From Siderastrea siderea (Eukaryota > Cnidaria > Anthozoa > Scleractinia > Rhizangiidae), in assembly GCA_964030785.1 (NCBI GenBank), contig OZ034974.1:49951955-50015954 (forward strand): 64,000 bases of DNA. The letters run 5' to 3'. Positions within the stretch are counted from its first letter, which is position 1; each line of letters opens with the position of its first letter. This document shows positions 45,801 to 57,327 of this stretch, piece after piece. The translations under genes were made by a program, and so were the position numbers. The notes under the pieces are model-generated. The model was not told the origin of the DNA. It saw only the letters and a list, made by a program, of their open reading frames with translations, and ran no database searches.

Positions 45801-47366
45801 CCCATGTTACAAAGGTTTAAGATGGCATTTACCCAAAGTTCAGTGATTCGACTCGATTCAATAAGTTGATTAATTAATTAGCATTTTTCGCACGCAACGT
45901 GTGTGCCCGGGGGGGGGGAAGAAAATTTTAAAAGGTAGATTGAAACTATCGCTTAACATTTTTCACTACTTAAACTCTTAGGGCCGGCTATTAAAACGAA
46001 GTTTAGATGGCGTTTAACAAAACCACGATCTAGATTGGCCAACCCTAATATTTCAACGTTATTTACAGCAAACATTGTCAGGAAGGCATGTAGCACATAG
46101 AAGTATAACTTTTGTCTCCTGAAAATCGGGACCGCTTATGAACAGATTTGGGGGTCAGTCACTGTATTAAGCCGCAGTCTCATTTGGGAACCTCACTTAA
46201 ATAACCGGCCATTAAAGGCTAGGATTCCTGCGTCGTAATGTATTCATGAGTGACAGGGCCGAACGGTGTATTTGGAGAACCTGTTGTGCACCGTTTTAAT
46301 ATGTACGCAGTTTAACCCAAGTTTATAAGTTTGACTGACTAAAATCTCGCGTATTTTCTCAGTACTTAGAGGATATTTTTTCCAAGCTATTTGTAGTTGA
46401 AGGGTAAAATTAGGCTTAAAATTTACAAATTAACACCTTCGGACAAAAGGAAAAGTCTCCTGAAGTTAAAACAAAGTTAGAGATACATGCCCCGAACCTA
46501 TTCTGTAACCTCTCGATATTATTTGCAGTTTCCCGAACAATTTCTCCCAAATCCTGGTAATATTTTCAGATTCCCGAACAAATTTTGCCGTTCTCCCAAA
46601 ACAGGTATTCTTTAGAGTTGGCACCCCCGTATTGAATGCCCACCCAGGACCCACCTAATGTTGGAAACGCGAGCATTTGAATCTCTTTGCGGTGGCTTAT
46701 TGACAATTATTTCACGAGGGCGCGATGGATATGATATGTCAAATAAACCAACGAGGCGCAAAGACCTGAGTTTAATGCACCTTTCCATTGTTTTGAACAG
46801 GTTATTGTTTTTAATAATCGAGCTAAATGCCCACTGTGGGAGATCCTGTGGGAGGTCATAATTAAAAATAAAAGCCACCCGCTCCAGCTCAGTGACCCCA
46901 ATAATAACGTGCTCTTCTAAAACAACGGAAAGGTGCATTAAATCGGATAATGCCCTCGCTCCTCGGCCCTCTCAAAAATAACGACCTCACGCTACGCGCT
47001 CGGTCATCATTTTTAAGAGGGTCTTGGAACTCAGACATAATCCTATATATAATCAGCGATGGCCTATGACCTATAACCTGCGTACGGTCGGCCAATCAGA
47101 AAGGTGGAAATTCAGTAACCGAGTTTCAAAATTTAATAACTGTTGATATCAAATTAAAGTGTTTCACTCCACCACTGACACGTCACTACAGTTTCCATGG
47201 TAACCGCACCCTTTGCCTCCCTTTTTAAGTTTTTAAAAGAATGAAGCAATGTGAACAAAGGGTACAAGGATAGTAATATATTCCAAAAAATTACTAAACA
47301 ATGAACATCGCGTGACAATATTAGACTATTGACGAAACTTGAATTTTCCACCCTTTCTTACTGAAC
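45801..47366. other. 5' flank of NM-B
   Basis: The section 46480-47160 is homologous to 49890-50460 and 54870-55440 (TATTCTTTAGAGTTGGCAC and CACCTTTCCATTGTTTTGAA blocks), the upstream regions of NM-C and NM-D, so these are paralogous promoters. It includes the empty MITE site at 47153-47161. No gene. Confidence 0.6.
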
Positions 47367-48806
47367 ATGGCGTGCACAAATTCACGAAACAAATGTGACA
47401 TGAAGCGCCTTGCGCTTTGCCAAATTTCCCCAGTTATCGGAGACATTGAAACAAACAAGCTAAAAATCGTCGACTGGATGAGAAAAGCAGCCTTGTCCGG
47501 CGCAGATTTGGCGCTGTTTGGAGAACTAGCTACGACAGGTTGTGAGCTAGAAAAATTGCATCAAGTCTCCGAGACAAAGGACGGGCCAACTGCAGAAGCT
47601 CTTGCTACCGCAGCCAGAGAATTGAAAATAGCACTAATTTACGGCTACTCAGAAGTCGAAAACAACGATTTTTACAACTCTGTTATGTTCATCGACAAGC
47701 ATGGAACACGCCTTGCAAATTATCGCAAGGTACATATTTATGACGCATCATCTACGGGGTATAAAGCCGGCGACACCGTGACAGTAGTCGACTGGGAGAA
47801 CCTGAGAGTTGGTCTGGCTATTACGGAAGACGTCTGCTTTCCTGAGTTCTTCAGAGCAATGGTCCTGAATGGCGGTGCTCAACTGGTAACCATTTCATCA
47901 GCTCTTTCTCTGTCCAGTCTCGCTAGGTGCGCTCCTACCTTGTTCGTCCCGGTGCGCGCGTTGGAAAACCGCTGTTACATAGCACACACTGACCTAGCAG
48001 GAGAAAAGTTCCAGGGCATGACAAAGCTTTTCAATCCGTTTGCCGAGTACAAGGAATCGCCGAAAAACAACTCAGAGTTGATGCTGCTAACGGACGTCCC
48101 ATTGCACACATATCAACACTTCCCTTTTCATTACCTCTCGTATCTAAGACCCGAGGTCTATGATAAGGTGATTCCGTACGCCACCGAAGTTCCTTGGAAC
48201 AGGAAAACGGAGGAGCGAACGCAAGAATTCTTTAACCACCGCGCCCAGTACTACGACCGTCAGATGGAAGGAATGTACAACGCCCCTTCGGTGGTTGCAC
48301 GTAATCTGTCCGAAGAGGTCACTAACAAGAACGGAAAGTTGCTCGACATCGCGGCGGGAACAGGGTTGATAGGAAAAGCGCTGCACTCTAGAGGCTTCAG
48401 AAACATGGTCGCTCTTGATCGGAACGAGAAGATGCTGGAAAAGGCCGCCGCGAAAAACATCTATGGCGAGTTAATCGTAGGTCCGTTTGAGCGGGAGGCG
48501 GCCAAGCTTGCCAGTGGGGCGTTCCACGTGTGTGTCTGTGTGGGTGCTTTCCTAACTGAAGCGTGGCTTGATCCTTCGGTGACAGTCAAAGAAATGTCTC
48601 GCCTTGCAGAGTCTGGAGGTTTCTTGCTTCTTTCGTGGAATGCTACAGAGCTTGAAGAAGCCAGTTGCCAAGGAGTGAGGGACAATCTAGACGCTGCTCT
48701 CAAAGAAATCGTAGAGAATGGAGAATGCAAAATGCTAGTGCATGTCAGCATCCCGAATTATCTAGAAGAATGCCAAGGAACTCTGTGTATTTTGAAAAAG
48801 AACTGA
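47367..48806 (+). CDS. NM-B: intact nitrilase-like/METTL27-like methyltransferase fusion, intronless
   Basis: 479 residues in one exon, the only undamaged copy. Residues 12-275 are a carbon-nitrogen hydrolase fold: LALCQISPVIGD at the start, Glu53 (LFGELATTG) and Lys121 (YRKVHIYD) of the Glu-Lys-Cys triad. The third site reads AITEDVCFPEFFR, so the position of the catalytic Cys in ICYDxxFPE is Thr153, with a Cys four residues later (157). Residues 295-479 are a class I SAM methyltransferase resembling METTL27/WBSCR27: YYDRQMEGMYNAP, motif I LLDIAAGTGLIGKAL (325-339), Asp351 in MVALDRNEKMLE, and acceptor-side SWNATELEEA. No signal peptide or membrane segment. Probably cytosolic; substrates unknown. 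Divergent from SDR2, followed by NM-C. Confidence 0.9.
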   Translation: MACTNSRNKCDMKRLALCQISPVIGDIETNKLKIVDWMRKAALSGADLALFGELATTGCELEKLHQVSETKDGPTAEALATAARELKIALIYGYSEVENNDFYNSVMFIDKHGTRLANYRKVHIYDASSTGYKAGDTVTVVDWENLRVGLAITEDVCFPEFFRAMVLNGGAQLVTISSALSLSSLARCAPTLFVPVRALENRCYIAHTDLAGEKFQGMTKLFNPFAEYKESPKNNSELMLLTDVPLHTYQHFPFHYLSYLRPEVYDKVIPYATEVPWNRKTEERTQEFFNHRAQYYDRQMEGMYNAPSVVARNLSEEVTNKNGKLLDIAAGTGLIGKALHSRGFRNMVALDRNEKMLEKAAAKNIYGELIVGPFEREAAKLASGAFHVCVCVGAFLTEAWLDPSVTVKEMSRLAESGGFLLLSWNATELEEASCQGVRDNLDAALKEIVENGECKMLVHVSIPNYLEECQGTLCILKKN

Positions 48807-51458
48807 AAATTGAAATGAAACTGAAAGTGAAAGTCTGAATTTGAAATGTGCAATTTGAATTGAAATATACGGTTGGCATTGTCACTCAAGAAATGCATTA
48901 TTGTTAAAGTTCTTACATCAATGTAATCTGTTTCTTTTAACCCTTTCAGCCGAAATAGTCAGTGATCAGCACCAAATTTCTCCTTGTCACATCAAAGCAT
49001 TAAAACACATACAGGTCATAAGAATTAAGGAAGTGTTCACCAAAGAAATATTGTATTGATGTTTAAACCAGTTCTCTCAATTAGTACTGAGCAAAATATG
49101 TGGACACAAGTGAGGAGAATTTGTATAATGATACTTAGGCTTAAAGGGTAAGGATAATTAAGTCCCAGGAAGTAGATCGATTGACCGGGTGTTTGTAATT
49201 TGTTTGAAATTCGTACTTTAATTTACTTGATTAAAGTTGAAATTAATTTGGCAGAAATGCTTGTTTGATTACAAAACAGACTTTAATGGTAAATTTGTTC
49301 CACTGAACATTCCTATTTAAGATGTTTAGTTATGTTTAATTTTCCTTATTTTCATCAGTGTCGTCACTTATGCCTTGATGATCCTTCTATAAACGAGTTA
49401 TTTTTCTCAGAACCTCCACTTTTCTAGCCTCTGCAGTAATTCGGCTAAGTCTTATAAAGATTGACCAAAAGGGCAAAACTGAACCAGCATTTTTAATATG
49501 CCATTTAACATTCCTACAAAGTTGTTTGAACAAAGTTCAAAGTTGTTGAAAGGAAACTATTGCCTTAACTCCAAGAAAAAAGTTTTCATAAGAGCGTCAA
49601 AATCTGCAAGGAAGGTTGCCCTATTCGCTTCGTATTTTGTCGAGAGGTTCTGACAACATGTGTGGCATGAAATTTTCCCGGGAGTTTACTTAATTCGCAA
49701 ATTACTGATGTTTTTTTGTATTTCGCAGGGCAGACTTTTCCCCAGGCCTTTACGCGCTTATCGGATGATAGCAGGAGGCTTAACCCATTTCACTCCCGTG
49801 CCGCCGTTTTGCATCAAATTATTCTTACAATTTACAATTTACTACCCTCGGACAAAAGGAAAAGTCTCCAGAAATGAAAACAAAGTTAGATGCATGTCAT
49901 GCCCCGAACCTATTCTGTAATATCCCTATATTATTTGCAGTTTCCCGAACAATTTCTCGAGGCTCCCAATTCCCGGCAGTACTGTTCAGATTCCAGAACA
50001 AATTTTGCTGTTCTCCCAAAACAGGTATTCTTTAGAGTTGGCACACCCGTAGTGAATACCGAGCTAATGTTGGAAACACGGGCATTTGAATCTCTTTGCG
50101 GTGGCTTATTGACAATTATTTCACAACCTCGCGATAGATATGATCTGTCAAATAACCAACAAGGCGCAAAGCGCTGAGTTTAATGCACCTTTCCATTGTT
50201 TTGAACAGGTTATTATTTTTAATAATCAAGCTAAACGCCCACTACGGAAGGTCATTATTAAAAATAAGAACCGCCCGCTCTAGCCTGCGTGCAGACGTCT
50301 CCTATTTCCTGACCCCAATAATAACGTGCGCTTTTAAAACAACGGAAAGGTGCATTAAATCGGATAATGCCCTCGCTCATCTGCTCTCTCAAAAATAATG
50401 GCCTCGCGTGTTTAGAGAGCCTTGGAGCTCAGGCATTATCTTATATACCTGATTGAAAGAACGTTGTCGGGAGAAGACTAGAAACCATAAACGATACGAC
50501 GCAGTGGTATGATGGGAAACATCTGAACTATTTAGTGATTTGCATTTTCAAAGCCGTTCACTTGCATTGTTTGTCTGTTTCGATATCGCACTTTGTGCAT
50601 CCGTCACTCATGTACCCGACAGTAAACGAATGGTTGGTGGCAGGACTTAGTTCTACCGAATAGTTTTCCAGCAAAAATTGCTTTAACTCAGGTACGGATG
50701 CAAATTTTGGCAAATTTCACACTGTGTAGCGCTCAAATTGCCCTTGTTGGCCAATTTGGCCACTTTCAGGTAGGTTTGCATGGTTTCCATTGCCACGTGC
50801 AACTCGCTGCAATCAACATCAGTCACAAGAAAAAAAGGCTTGTATTTTGAATATGCAAATGGTGATATACATTTACCCAAAAATCCTTTGGGTCTCATTG
50901 TCAATGGTTTATGCTTTTCACCCGACCACGTTTTTTCAATTAGGTGTATATAATCACCTATGACCTATGGCCTATAACCTGTGTACGCTGAGCCAATTAG
51001 AGAGCTCGAAATTCAGTAACCAAGATTGAAAATTTAATAACTGTTGATATCAAATTAAGATGTTTCACTCCACCACTGACACGTCACCACAGTTTCCTTG
51101 GTAACCACGCTCTTTGCCTCCCTTTTTAAGTTTTTTGTAAAATTCATTAATAATTCATAAGGATTATGACCAATCAATAGGCAGTATTTGAGTCACATGT
51201 TTACCTCTGTAAACCCCAATAGAAATCAACTGTCTGAAAGCACGGGGAGGGTTTGAAAAGGTAGCAGGGAAAGGCAAGGGTTGATTAATTATAAATTAGT
51301 AGAATTATCAATAGGATTCATTTTTATAAAGATCTCTAACTCCCCTAATTAGTATGCTTTACTTTAACAAAGACGAGTCCTGTAAATTTGTACAAAGTTT
51401 ATTAATCAATCACTAGTTTGACATATCAATCACGGTATCAAATGACGGTTAATAATAA
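48807..51458. other. NM-B to NM-C spacer, first copy of the 4,980-bp repeat
   Basis: Contains the TTAACCCTTT MITE (48937-49151), NM 3' flank sequence shared by all copies, the NM-type 5' flank blocks near 49890-50400, a TAGCCTGCGTGCAG MITE end at 50281, and a minus-strand open frame of 73 codons at 50904-50683 (containing DVDCSELHVAMETMQTY) that I cannot assign. Everything recurs at +4980. Confidence 0.6.
48937..49151. mobile_element. MITE, TTAACCCTTT family, NM-B 3' flank
   Basis: TTAACCCTTTCAGC at the left and GGCTTAAAGGGTAA at the right, with family inner blocks. Duplicated at 53917-54131 and paralogous to the copy at 58921-59105. Confidence 0.65.
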
Positions 51459-51791
51459 CCCTTTCCCGTCCGATTTTTTCCCTTAAAAAACGCATTTTTT
51501 ACCGTTAAAGCGGTTTTTTGAGTGCTATGTTGCCAAATGCCACTAAACGTTGCTACAAAAGCGTTTTCTTACAATTTAGCTAGATTTTGAGCCAGCTTCT
51601 GTTGTAAATTGTACAATATTTTGATTTCACGCATGCGCATAAGCCAAAATTTGGACATATTGATGGATCTGTCCTTGCTGTATTAGCTGCTTATCAAAAC
51701 AATTTGGTAACGTCAAAAATGATGACGTCAGGAGTGGTTCAATGGTTCCCGACGTTAACGTCGGGAAAATACTAGTCTTGACGGGAAAGAG
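51459..51791. mobile_element. piggyBac-like MITE, 333 bp, inserted in a recombinase relic
   Basis: Ends CCCTTTCCCGTCCGA and TTGACGGGAAAGAG, with TTAA on the right (51792-51795) and ATAA, a likely mutated TTAA, on the left. Same family as 27163-27757. It truncates the minus-strand Crypton-like frame. Confidence 0.75.
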
Positions 51792-51794
51792 TTA

Positions 51795-52127
51795 ATTAAT
51801 CGCACAAATTAACAAATAAAGCGAATTGGGCGGATAACGCTCTCCATTTTGCTTGGCCACTTCACAAATGAACTTGCTCAACCGAAAGTTTAGCGTATTT
51901 GCCGACATGTGCTCTAGTGAAACGGTCAGATCTCGAACATCTTCGCATTTCAGATCGGCCACTCCAACAACTTCTAACATTGCACATGTATTTTGCCGTC
52001 ACTGCTGCCATTCCTCGAAGACTTTTCTACCCCATTTAGTGTTGTATTGTGTTGCTTTCGGAGTCTCTTCCGACACTAGACTGGTCTCTTCTTCTTTACT
52101 CTTTGGAGAGCGAAACCGACCAGCCAT
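51795..52127 (-). pseudogene. Crypton/DUF3504-like recombinase relic (N-terminal part)
   Basis: The minus-strand frame from ATG 52127 reads MAGRFRSPKSKEEE, then TKWGRKVFEEWQQ, an in-frame TGA at 51998, then MSANTLNFRLSKFICEV and ERYPPNSLYLLICAIN, where the MITE interrupts. WGRKVFEEW, LNFxLSKF and YPPNxLY are hallmarks of the Crypton-derived DUF3504/ZMYM/QRICH1-type proteins. Broken by one stop and one insertion. An identical copy is at +4980. Confidence 0.7.
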
Positions 52128-52347
52128 GTTTCTACTACAAAAGCTATATGAAAATGAATTGCTAAATTCAATGTTCAATATTTCCAAACTCCTATGAGAA
52201 ACTCCACGCCCACGTGATTAACACGGTTTCATTTCACAAGTAAGATAAAATATTCGCGTCCGCTCATATTTTATCTATTACTAAAAGAATGAAGCAATGT
52301 GAACAAAGGGTCCACAACTTTGGACTTTCCACCCTTCATTATTCAAC

Positions 52348-53786
52348 ATGGCGTCCACAAATTCGAGAAACAAATGTGACACGAAACGCCTTACGCATTG
52401 CCAGATGTCCCCAGTTATCGGAGGCCTTGAAGCGAACAAGCTGAAAATCGTTGACTGAATGAGAAAAGCAGCCTTGTCCGGCGCAGATTTGGCGCTGTTT
52501 GGAGAGCTAGCTACGACAGGTTGTGAGCTAGAAAAATCGATCAAGTCTCCGAGACAAAGGACGGGCCAACTGCAGAAGCTCTTGCTACCGCAGCCAGAGA
52601 ATTGAAAATAGCACTAATTTACGGCTACTCAGAAGTCGAAAACAACGATTTTTACAACTCCGTTATGTTCATCGACAAGCATGGAACACGCCTTGCAAAT
52701 TATCGCAAGGTACATATTTATGACGCATCATCTACGGGGTATAAAGCCGGCGACACCGTGACAGTAGTCGACTGGGAGAACCTGAGAGTTGGTCTGGCTA
52801 TTACGGAAGACGTCTGCTTTCCCGAGTTCTTCAGAGCAATGGTCCTGAATGGCGGTGCTCAACTGGTAACCATTTCATCAGCTCTTTCTCTGTCCAGTCT
52901 CGCTAGGTGCGCTCCTACCTTGTTCGTCCCGGTGCGCGCGTTGGAAAACCGCTGTTACATAGCACACACTGACCTAGCAGGAGAAAAGTTCCAGGGCATG
53001 ACAAAGCTTTTCAATCCGTTTGCCGAGTACAAGGAATCGCCGAAAAACAACTCAGAGTTGATGCTGCTAACGGACGTCCCATTGCACACATATCAACACT
53101 TCCCTTTTCATTACCTCTCGTATCTAAGACCCGAGGTCTATGATAAGGTGATTCCGTACGCCACCGAAGTTCCTTGGAACAGGAAAACGGAGGAGCGAAC
53201 GCAAGAATTCTTTAACCACCGCGCCCAGTACTACGACCGTCAGATGGAAGGAATGTACAACGCCCCTTCGGTGGTTGCACGTAATCTGTCCGAAGAGGTC
53301 ACTAACAAGAACGGAAAGTTGCTCGACATCGCGGCGGGAACAGGGTTGATAGGAAAAGCGCTGCACTCTAGAGGCTTCAGAAACATGGTCGCTCTTGATC
53401 GGAACGAGAAGATGCTGGAAAAGGCCGCCGCGAAAAACATCTATGGCGAGTTAATCGTAGGTCCGTTTGAGCGGGAGGCGGCCAAGCTTGCCAGTGGGGC
53501 GTTCCACGTGTGTGTCTGTGTGGGTGCTTTCCTAACTGAAGCGTGGCTTGATCCTTCGGTGACAGTCAAAGAAATGTCTCGCCTTGCAGAGTCTGGAGGT
53601 TTCTTGCTTCTTTCGTGGAATGCTACAGAGCTTGAAGAAGCCAGTTGCCAAGGAGTGAGGGACAATCTAGACGCTGCTCTCAAAGAAATCGTAGAGAATG
53701 GAGAATGCAAAATGCTAGTGCATGTCAGCATCCCGAATTATCTAGAAGAATGCCAAGGAACTCTGTGTATTTTGAAAAAGAACTGA
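52348..53786 (+). pseudogene. NM-C: chimeric NM copy, 5' end broken
   Basis: The ATG at 52348 starts MASTNSRNKCD, but codon 37 is TGA (52456-52458) where NM-B has Trp, and one base is missing near 52538 (AAAAATCGATC against AAAAATTGCATC). From 52602 a frame of 394 codons is open to the stop at 53786. It matches NM-B from residue 86 on almost perfectly, lacks the Glu53 part, and keeps Thr at the Cys site and a full methyltransferase domain. The first ~190 bases match NM-D rather than NM-B, so this is a D/B recombinant. A truncated methyltransferase-containing product is possible if an internal start is used. Confidence 0.88.
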
Positions 53787-56438
53787 AAATTGAAATGAAA
53801 CTGAAAGTGAAAGTCTGAATTTGAAATGTGCAATTTGAATTGAAATATACGGTTGGCATTGTCACTCAAGAAATGCATTATTGTTAAAGTTCTTACATCA
53901 ATGTAATCTGTTTCTTTTAACCCTTTCAGCCGAAATAGTCAGTGATCAGCACCAAATTTCTCCTTGTCACATCAAAGCATTAAAACACATACAGGTCATA
54001 AGAATTAAGGAAGTGTTCACCAAAGAAATATTGTATTGATGTTTAAACCAGTTCTCTCAATTAGTACTGAGCAAAATATGTGGACACAAGTGAGGAGAAT
54101 TTGTATAATGATACTTAGGCTTAAAGGGTAAGGATAATTAAGTCCCAGGAAGTAGATCGATTGACCGGGTGTTTGTAATTTGTTTGAAATTCGTACTTTA
54201 ATTTACTTGATTAAAGTTGAAATTAATTTGGCAGAAATGCTTGTTTGATTACAAAACAGACTTTAATGGTAAATTTGTTCCACTGAACATTCCTATTTAA
54301 GATGTTTAGTTATGTTTAATTTTCCTTATTTTCATCAGTGTCGTCACTTATGCCTTGATGATCCTTCTATAAACGAGTTATTTTTCTCAGAACCTCCACT
54401 TTTCTAGCCTCTGCAGTAATTCGGCTAAGTCTTATAAAGATTGACCAAAAGGGCAAAACTGAACCAGCATTTTTAATATGCCATTTAACATTCCTACAAA
54501 GTTGTTTGAACAAAGTTCAAAGTTGTTGAAAGGAAACTATTGCCTTAACTCCAAGAAAAAAGTTTTCATAAGAGCGTCAAAATCTGCAAGGAAGGTTGCC
54601 CTATTCGCTTCGTATTTTGTCGAGAGGTTCTGACAACATGTGTGGCATGAAATTTTCCCGGGAGTTTACTTAATTCGCAAATTACTGATGTTTTTTTGTA
54701 TTTCGCAGGGCAGACTTTTCCCCAGGCCTTTACGCGCTTATCGGATGATAGCAGGAGGCTTAACCCATTTCACTCCCGTGCCGCCGTTTTGCATCAAATT
54801 ATTCTTACAATTTACAATTTACTACCCTCGGACAAAAGGAAAAGTCTCCAGAAATGAAAACAAAGTTAGATGCATGTCATGCCCCGAACCTATTCTGTAA
54901 TATCCCTATATTATTTGCAGTTTCCCGAACAATTTCTCGAGGCTCCCAATTCCCGGCAGTACTGTTCAGATTCCAGAACAAATTTTGCTGTTCTCCCAAA
55001 ACAGGTATTCTTTAGAGTTGGCACACCCGTAGTGAATACCGAGCTAATGTTGGAAACACGGGCATTTGAATCTCTTTGCGGTGGCTTATTGACAATTATT
55101 TCACAACCTCGCGATAGATATGATCTGTCAAATAACCAACAAGGCGCAAAGCGCTGAGTTTAATGCACCTTTCCATTGTTTTGAACAGGTTATTATTTTT
55201 AATAATCAAGCTAAACGCCCACTACGGAAGGTCATTATTAAAAATAAGAACCGCCCGCTCTAGCCTGCGTGCAGACGTCTCCTATTTCCTGACCCCAATA
55301 ATAACGTGCGCTTTTAAAACAACGGAAAGGTGCATTAAATCGGATAATGCCCTCGCTCATCTGCTCTCTCAAAAATAATGGCCTCGCGTGTTTAGAGAGC
55401 CTTGGAGCTCAGGCATTATCTTATATACCTGATTGAAAGAACGTTGTCGGGAGAAGACTAGAAACCATAAACGATACGACGCAGTGGTATGATGGGAAAC
55501 ATCTGAACTATTTAGTGATTTGCATTTTCAAAGCCGTTCACTTGCATTGTTTGTCTGTTTCGATATCGCACTTTGTGCATCCGTCACTCATGTACCCGAC
55601 AGTAAACGAATGGTTGGTGGCAGGACTTAGTTCTACCGAATAGTTTTCCAGCAAAAATTGCTTTAACTCAGGTACGGATGCAAATTTTGGCAAATTTCAC
55701 ACTGTGTAGCGCTCAAATTGCCCTTGTTGGCCAATTTGGCCACTTTCAGGTAGGTTTGCATGGTTTCCATTGCCACGTGCAACTCGCTGCAATCAACATC
55801 AGTCACAAGAAAAAAAGGCTTGTATTTTGAATATGCAAATGGTGATATACATTTACCCAAAAATCCTTTGGGTCTCATTGTCAATGGTTTATGCTTTTCA
55901 CCCGACCACGTTTTTTCAATTAGGTGTATATAATCACCTATGACCTATGGCCTATAACCTGTGTACGCTGAGCCAATTAGAGAGCTCGAAATTCAGTAAC
56001 CAAGATTGAAAATTTAATAACTGTTGATATCAAATTAAGATGTTTCACTCCACCACTGACACGTCACCACAGTTTCCTTGGTAACCACGCTCTTTGCCTC
56101 CCTTTTTAAGTTTTTTGTAAAATTCATTAATAATTCATAAGGATTATGACCAATCAATAGGCAGTATTTGAGTCACATGTTTACCTCTGTAAACCCCAAT
56201 AGAAATCAACTGTCTGAAAGCACGGGGAGGGTTTGAAAAGGTAGCAGGGAAAGGCAGGGGTTGATTAATTATAAATTAGTAGAATTATCAATAGGATTCA
56301 TTTTTATAAAGATCTCTAACTCCCCTAATTAGTATGCTTTACTTTAACAAAGACGAGTCCTGTAAATTTGTACAAAGTTTATTAATCAATCACTAGTTTG
56401 ACATATCAATCACGGTATCAAATGACGGTTAATAATAA
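53787..56438. other. NM-C to NM-D spacer, second copy of the 4,980-bp repeat
   Basis: Essentially identical to 48807-51458; the only difference I noticed is A/G at 51277 against 56257. Same MITE, flank blocks and unassigned 73-codon minus-strand frame (55884-55663). Confidence 0.65.
53917..54131. mobile_element. MITE, TTAACCCTTT family, duplicated copy
   Basis: Copy of 48937-49151 carried by the tandem duplication. Confidence 0.65.
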
Positions 56439-56771
56439 CCCTTTCCCGTCCGATTTTTTCCCTTAAAAAACGCATTTTTTACCGTTAAAGCGGTTTTTTG
56501 AGTGCTATGTTGCCAAATGCCACTAAACGTTGCTACAAAAGCGTTTTCTTACAATTTAGCTAGATTTTGAGCCAGCTTCTGTTGTAAATTGTACAATATT
56601 TTGATTTCACGCATGCGCATAAGCCAAAATTTGGACATATTGATGGATCTGTCCTTGCTGTATTAGCTGCTTATCAAAACAATTTGGTAACGTCAAAAAT
56701 GATGACGTCAGGAGTGGTTCAATGGTTCCCGACGTTAACGTCGGGAAAATACTAGTCTTGACGGGAAAGAG
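56439..56771. mobile_element. piggyBac-like MITE, duplicated copy
   Basis: Copy of 51459-51791 carried by the tandem duplication. Confidence 0.75.
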
Positions 56772-56774
56772 TTA

Positions 56775-57107
56775 ATTAATCGCACAAATTAACAAATAAA
56801 GCGAATTGGGCGGATAACGCTCTCCATTTTGCTTGGCCACTTCACAAATGAACTTGCTCAACCGAAAGTTTAGCGTATTTGCCGACATGTGCTCTAGTGA
56901 AACGGTCAGATCTCGAACATCTTCGCATTTCAGATCGGCCACTCCAACAACTTCTAACATTGCACATGTATTTTGCCGTCACTGCTGCCATTCCTCGAAG
57001 ACTTTTCTACCCCATTTAGTGTTGTATTGTGTTGCTTTCGGAGTCTCTTCCGACACTAGACTGGTCTCTTCTTCTTTACTCTTTGGAGAGCGAAACCGAC
57101 CAGCCAT
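56775..57107 (-). pseudogene. Crypton/DUF3504-like recombinase relic, duplicated copy
   Basis: Same frame, same in-frame stop and same MITE truncation as 51795-52127. Confidence 0.7.
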
Positions 57108-57327
57108 GTTTCTACTACAAAAGCTATATGAAAATGAATTGCTAAATTCAATGTTCAATATTTCCAAACTCCTATGAGAAACTCCACGCCCACGTGATTA
57201 ACACGGTTTCATTTCACAAGTAAGATAAAATATTCGCGTCCGCTCATATTTTATCTATTACTAAAAGAATGAAGCAATGTGAACAAAGGGTCCACAACTT
57301 TGGACTTTCCACCCTTCATTATTGAAC

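Noticed and set aside
48144..48751. Minus-strand ORFs over the NM genes (also near 39219, 53124 and 58222)
   Set aside because: Shadows of the NM coding sequence in other frames.
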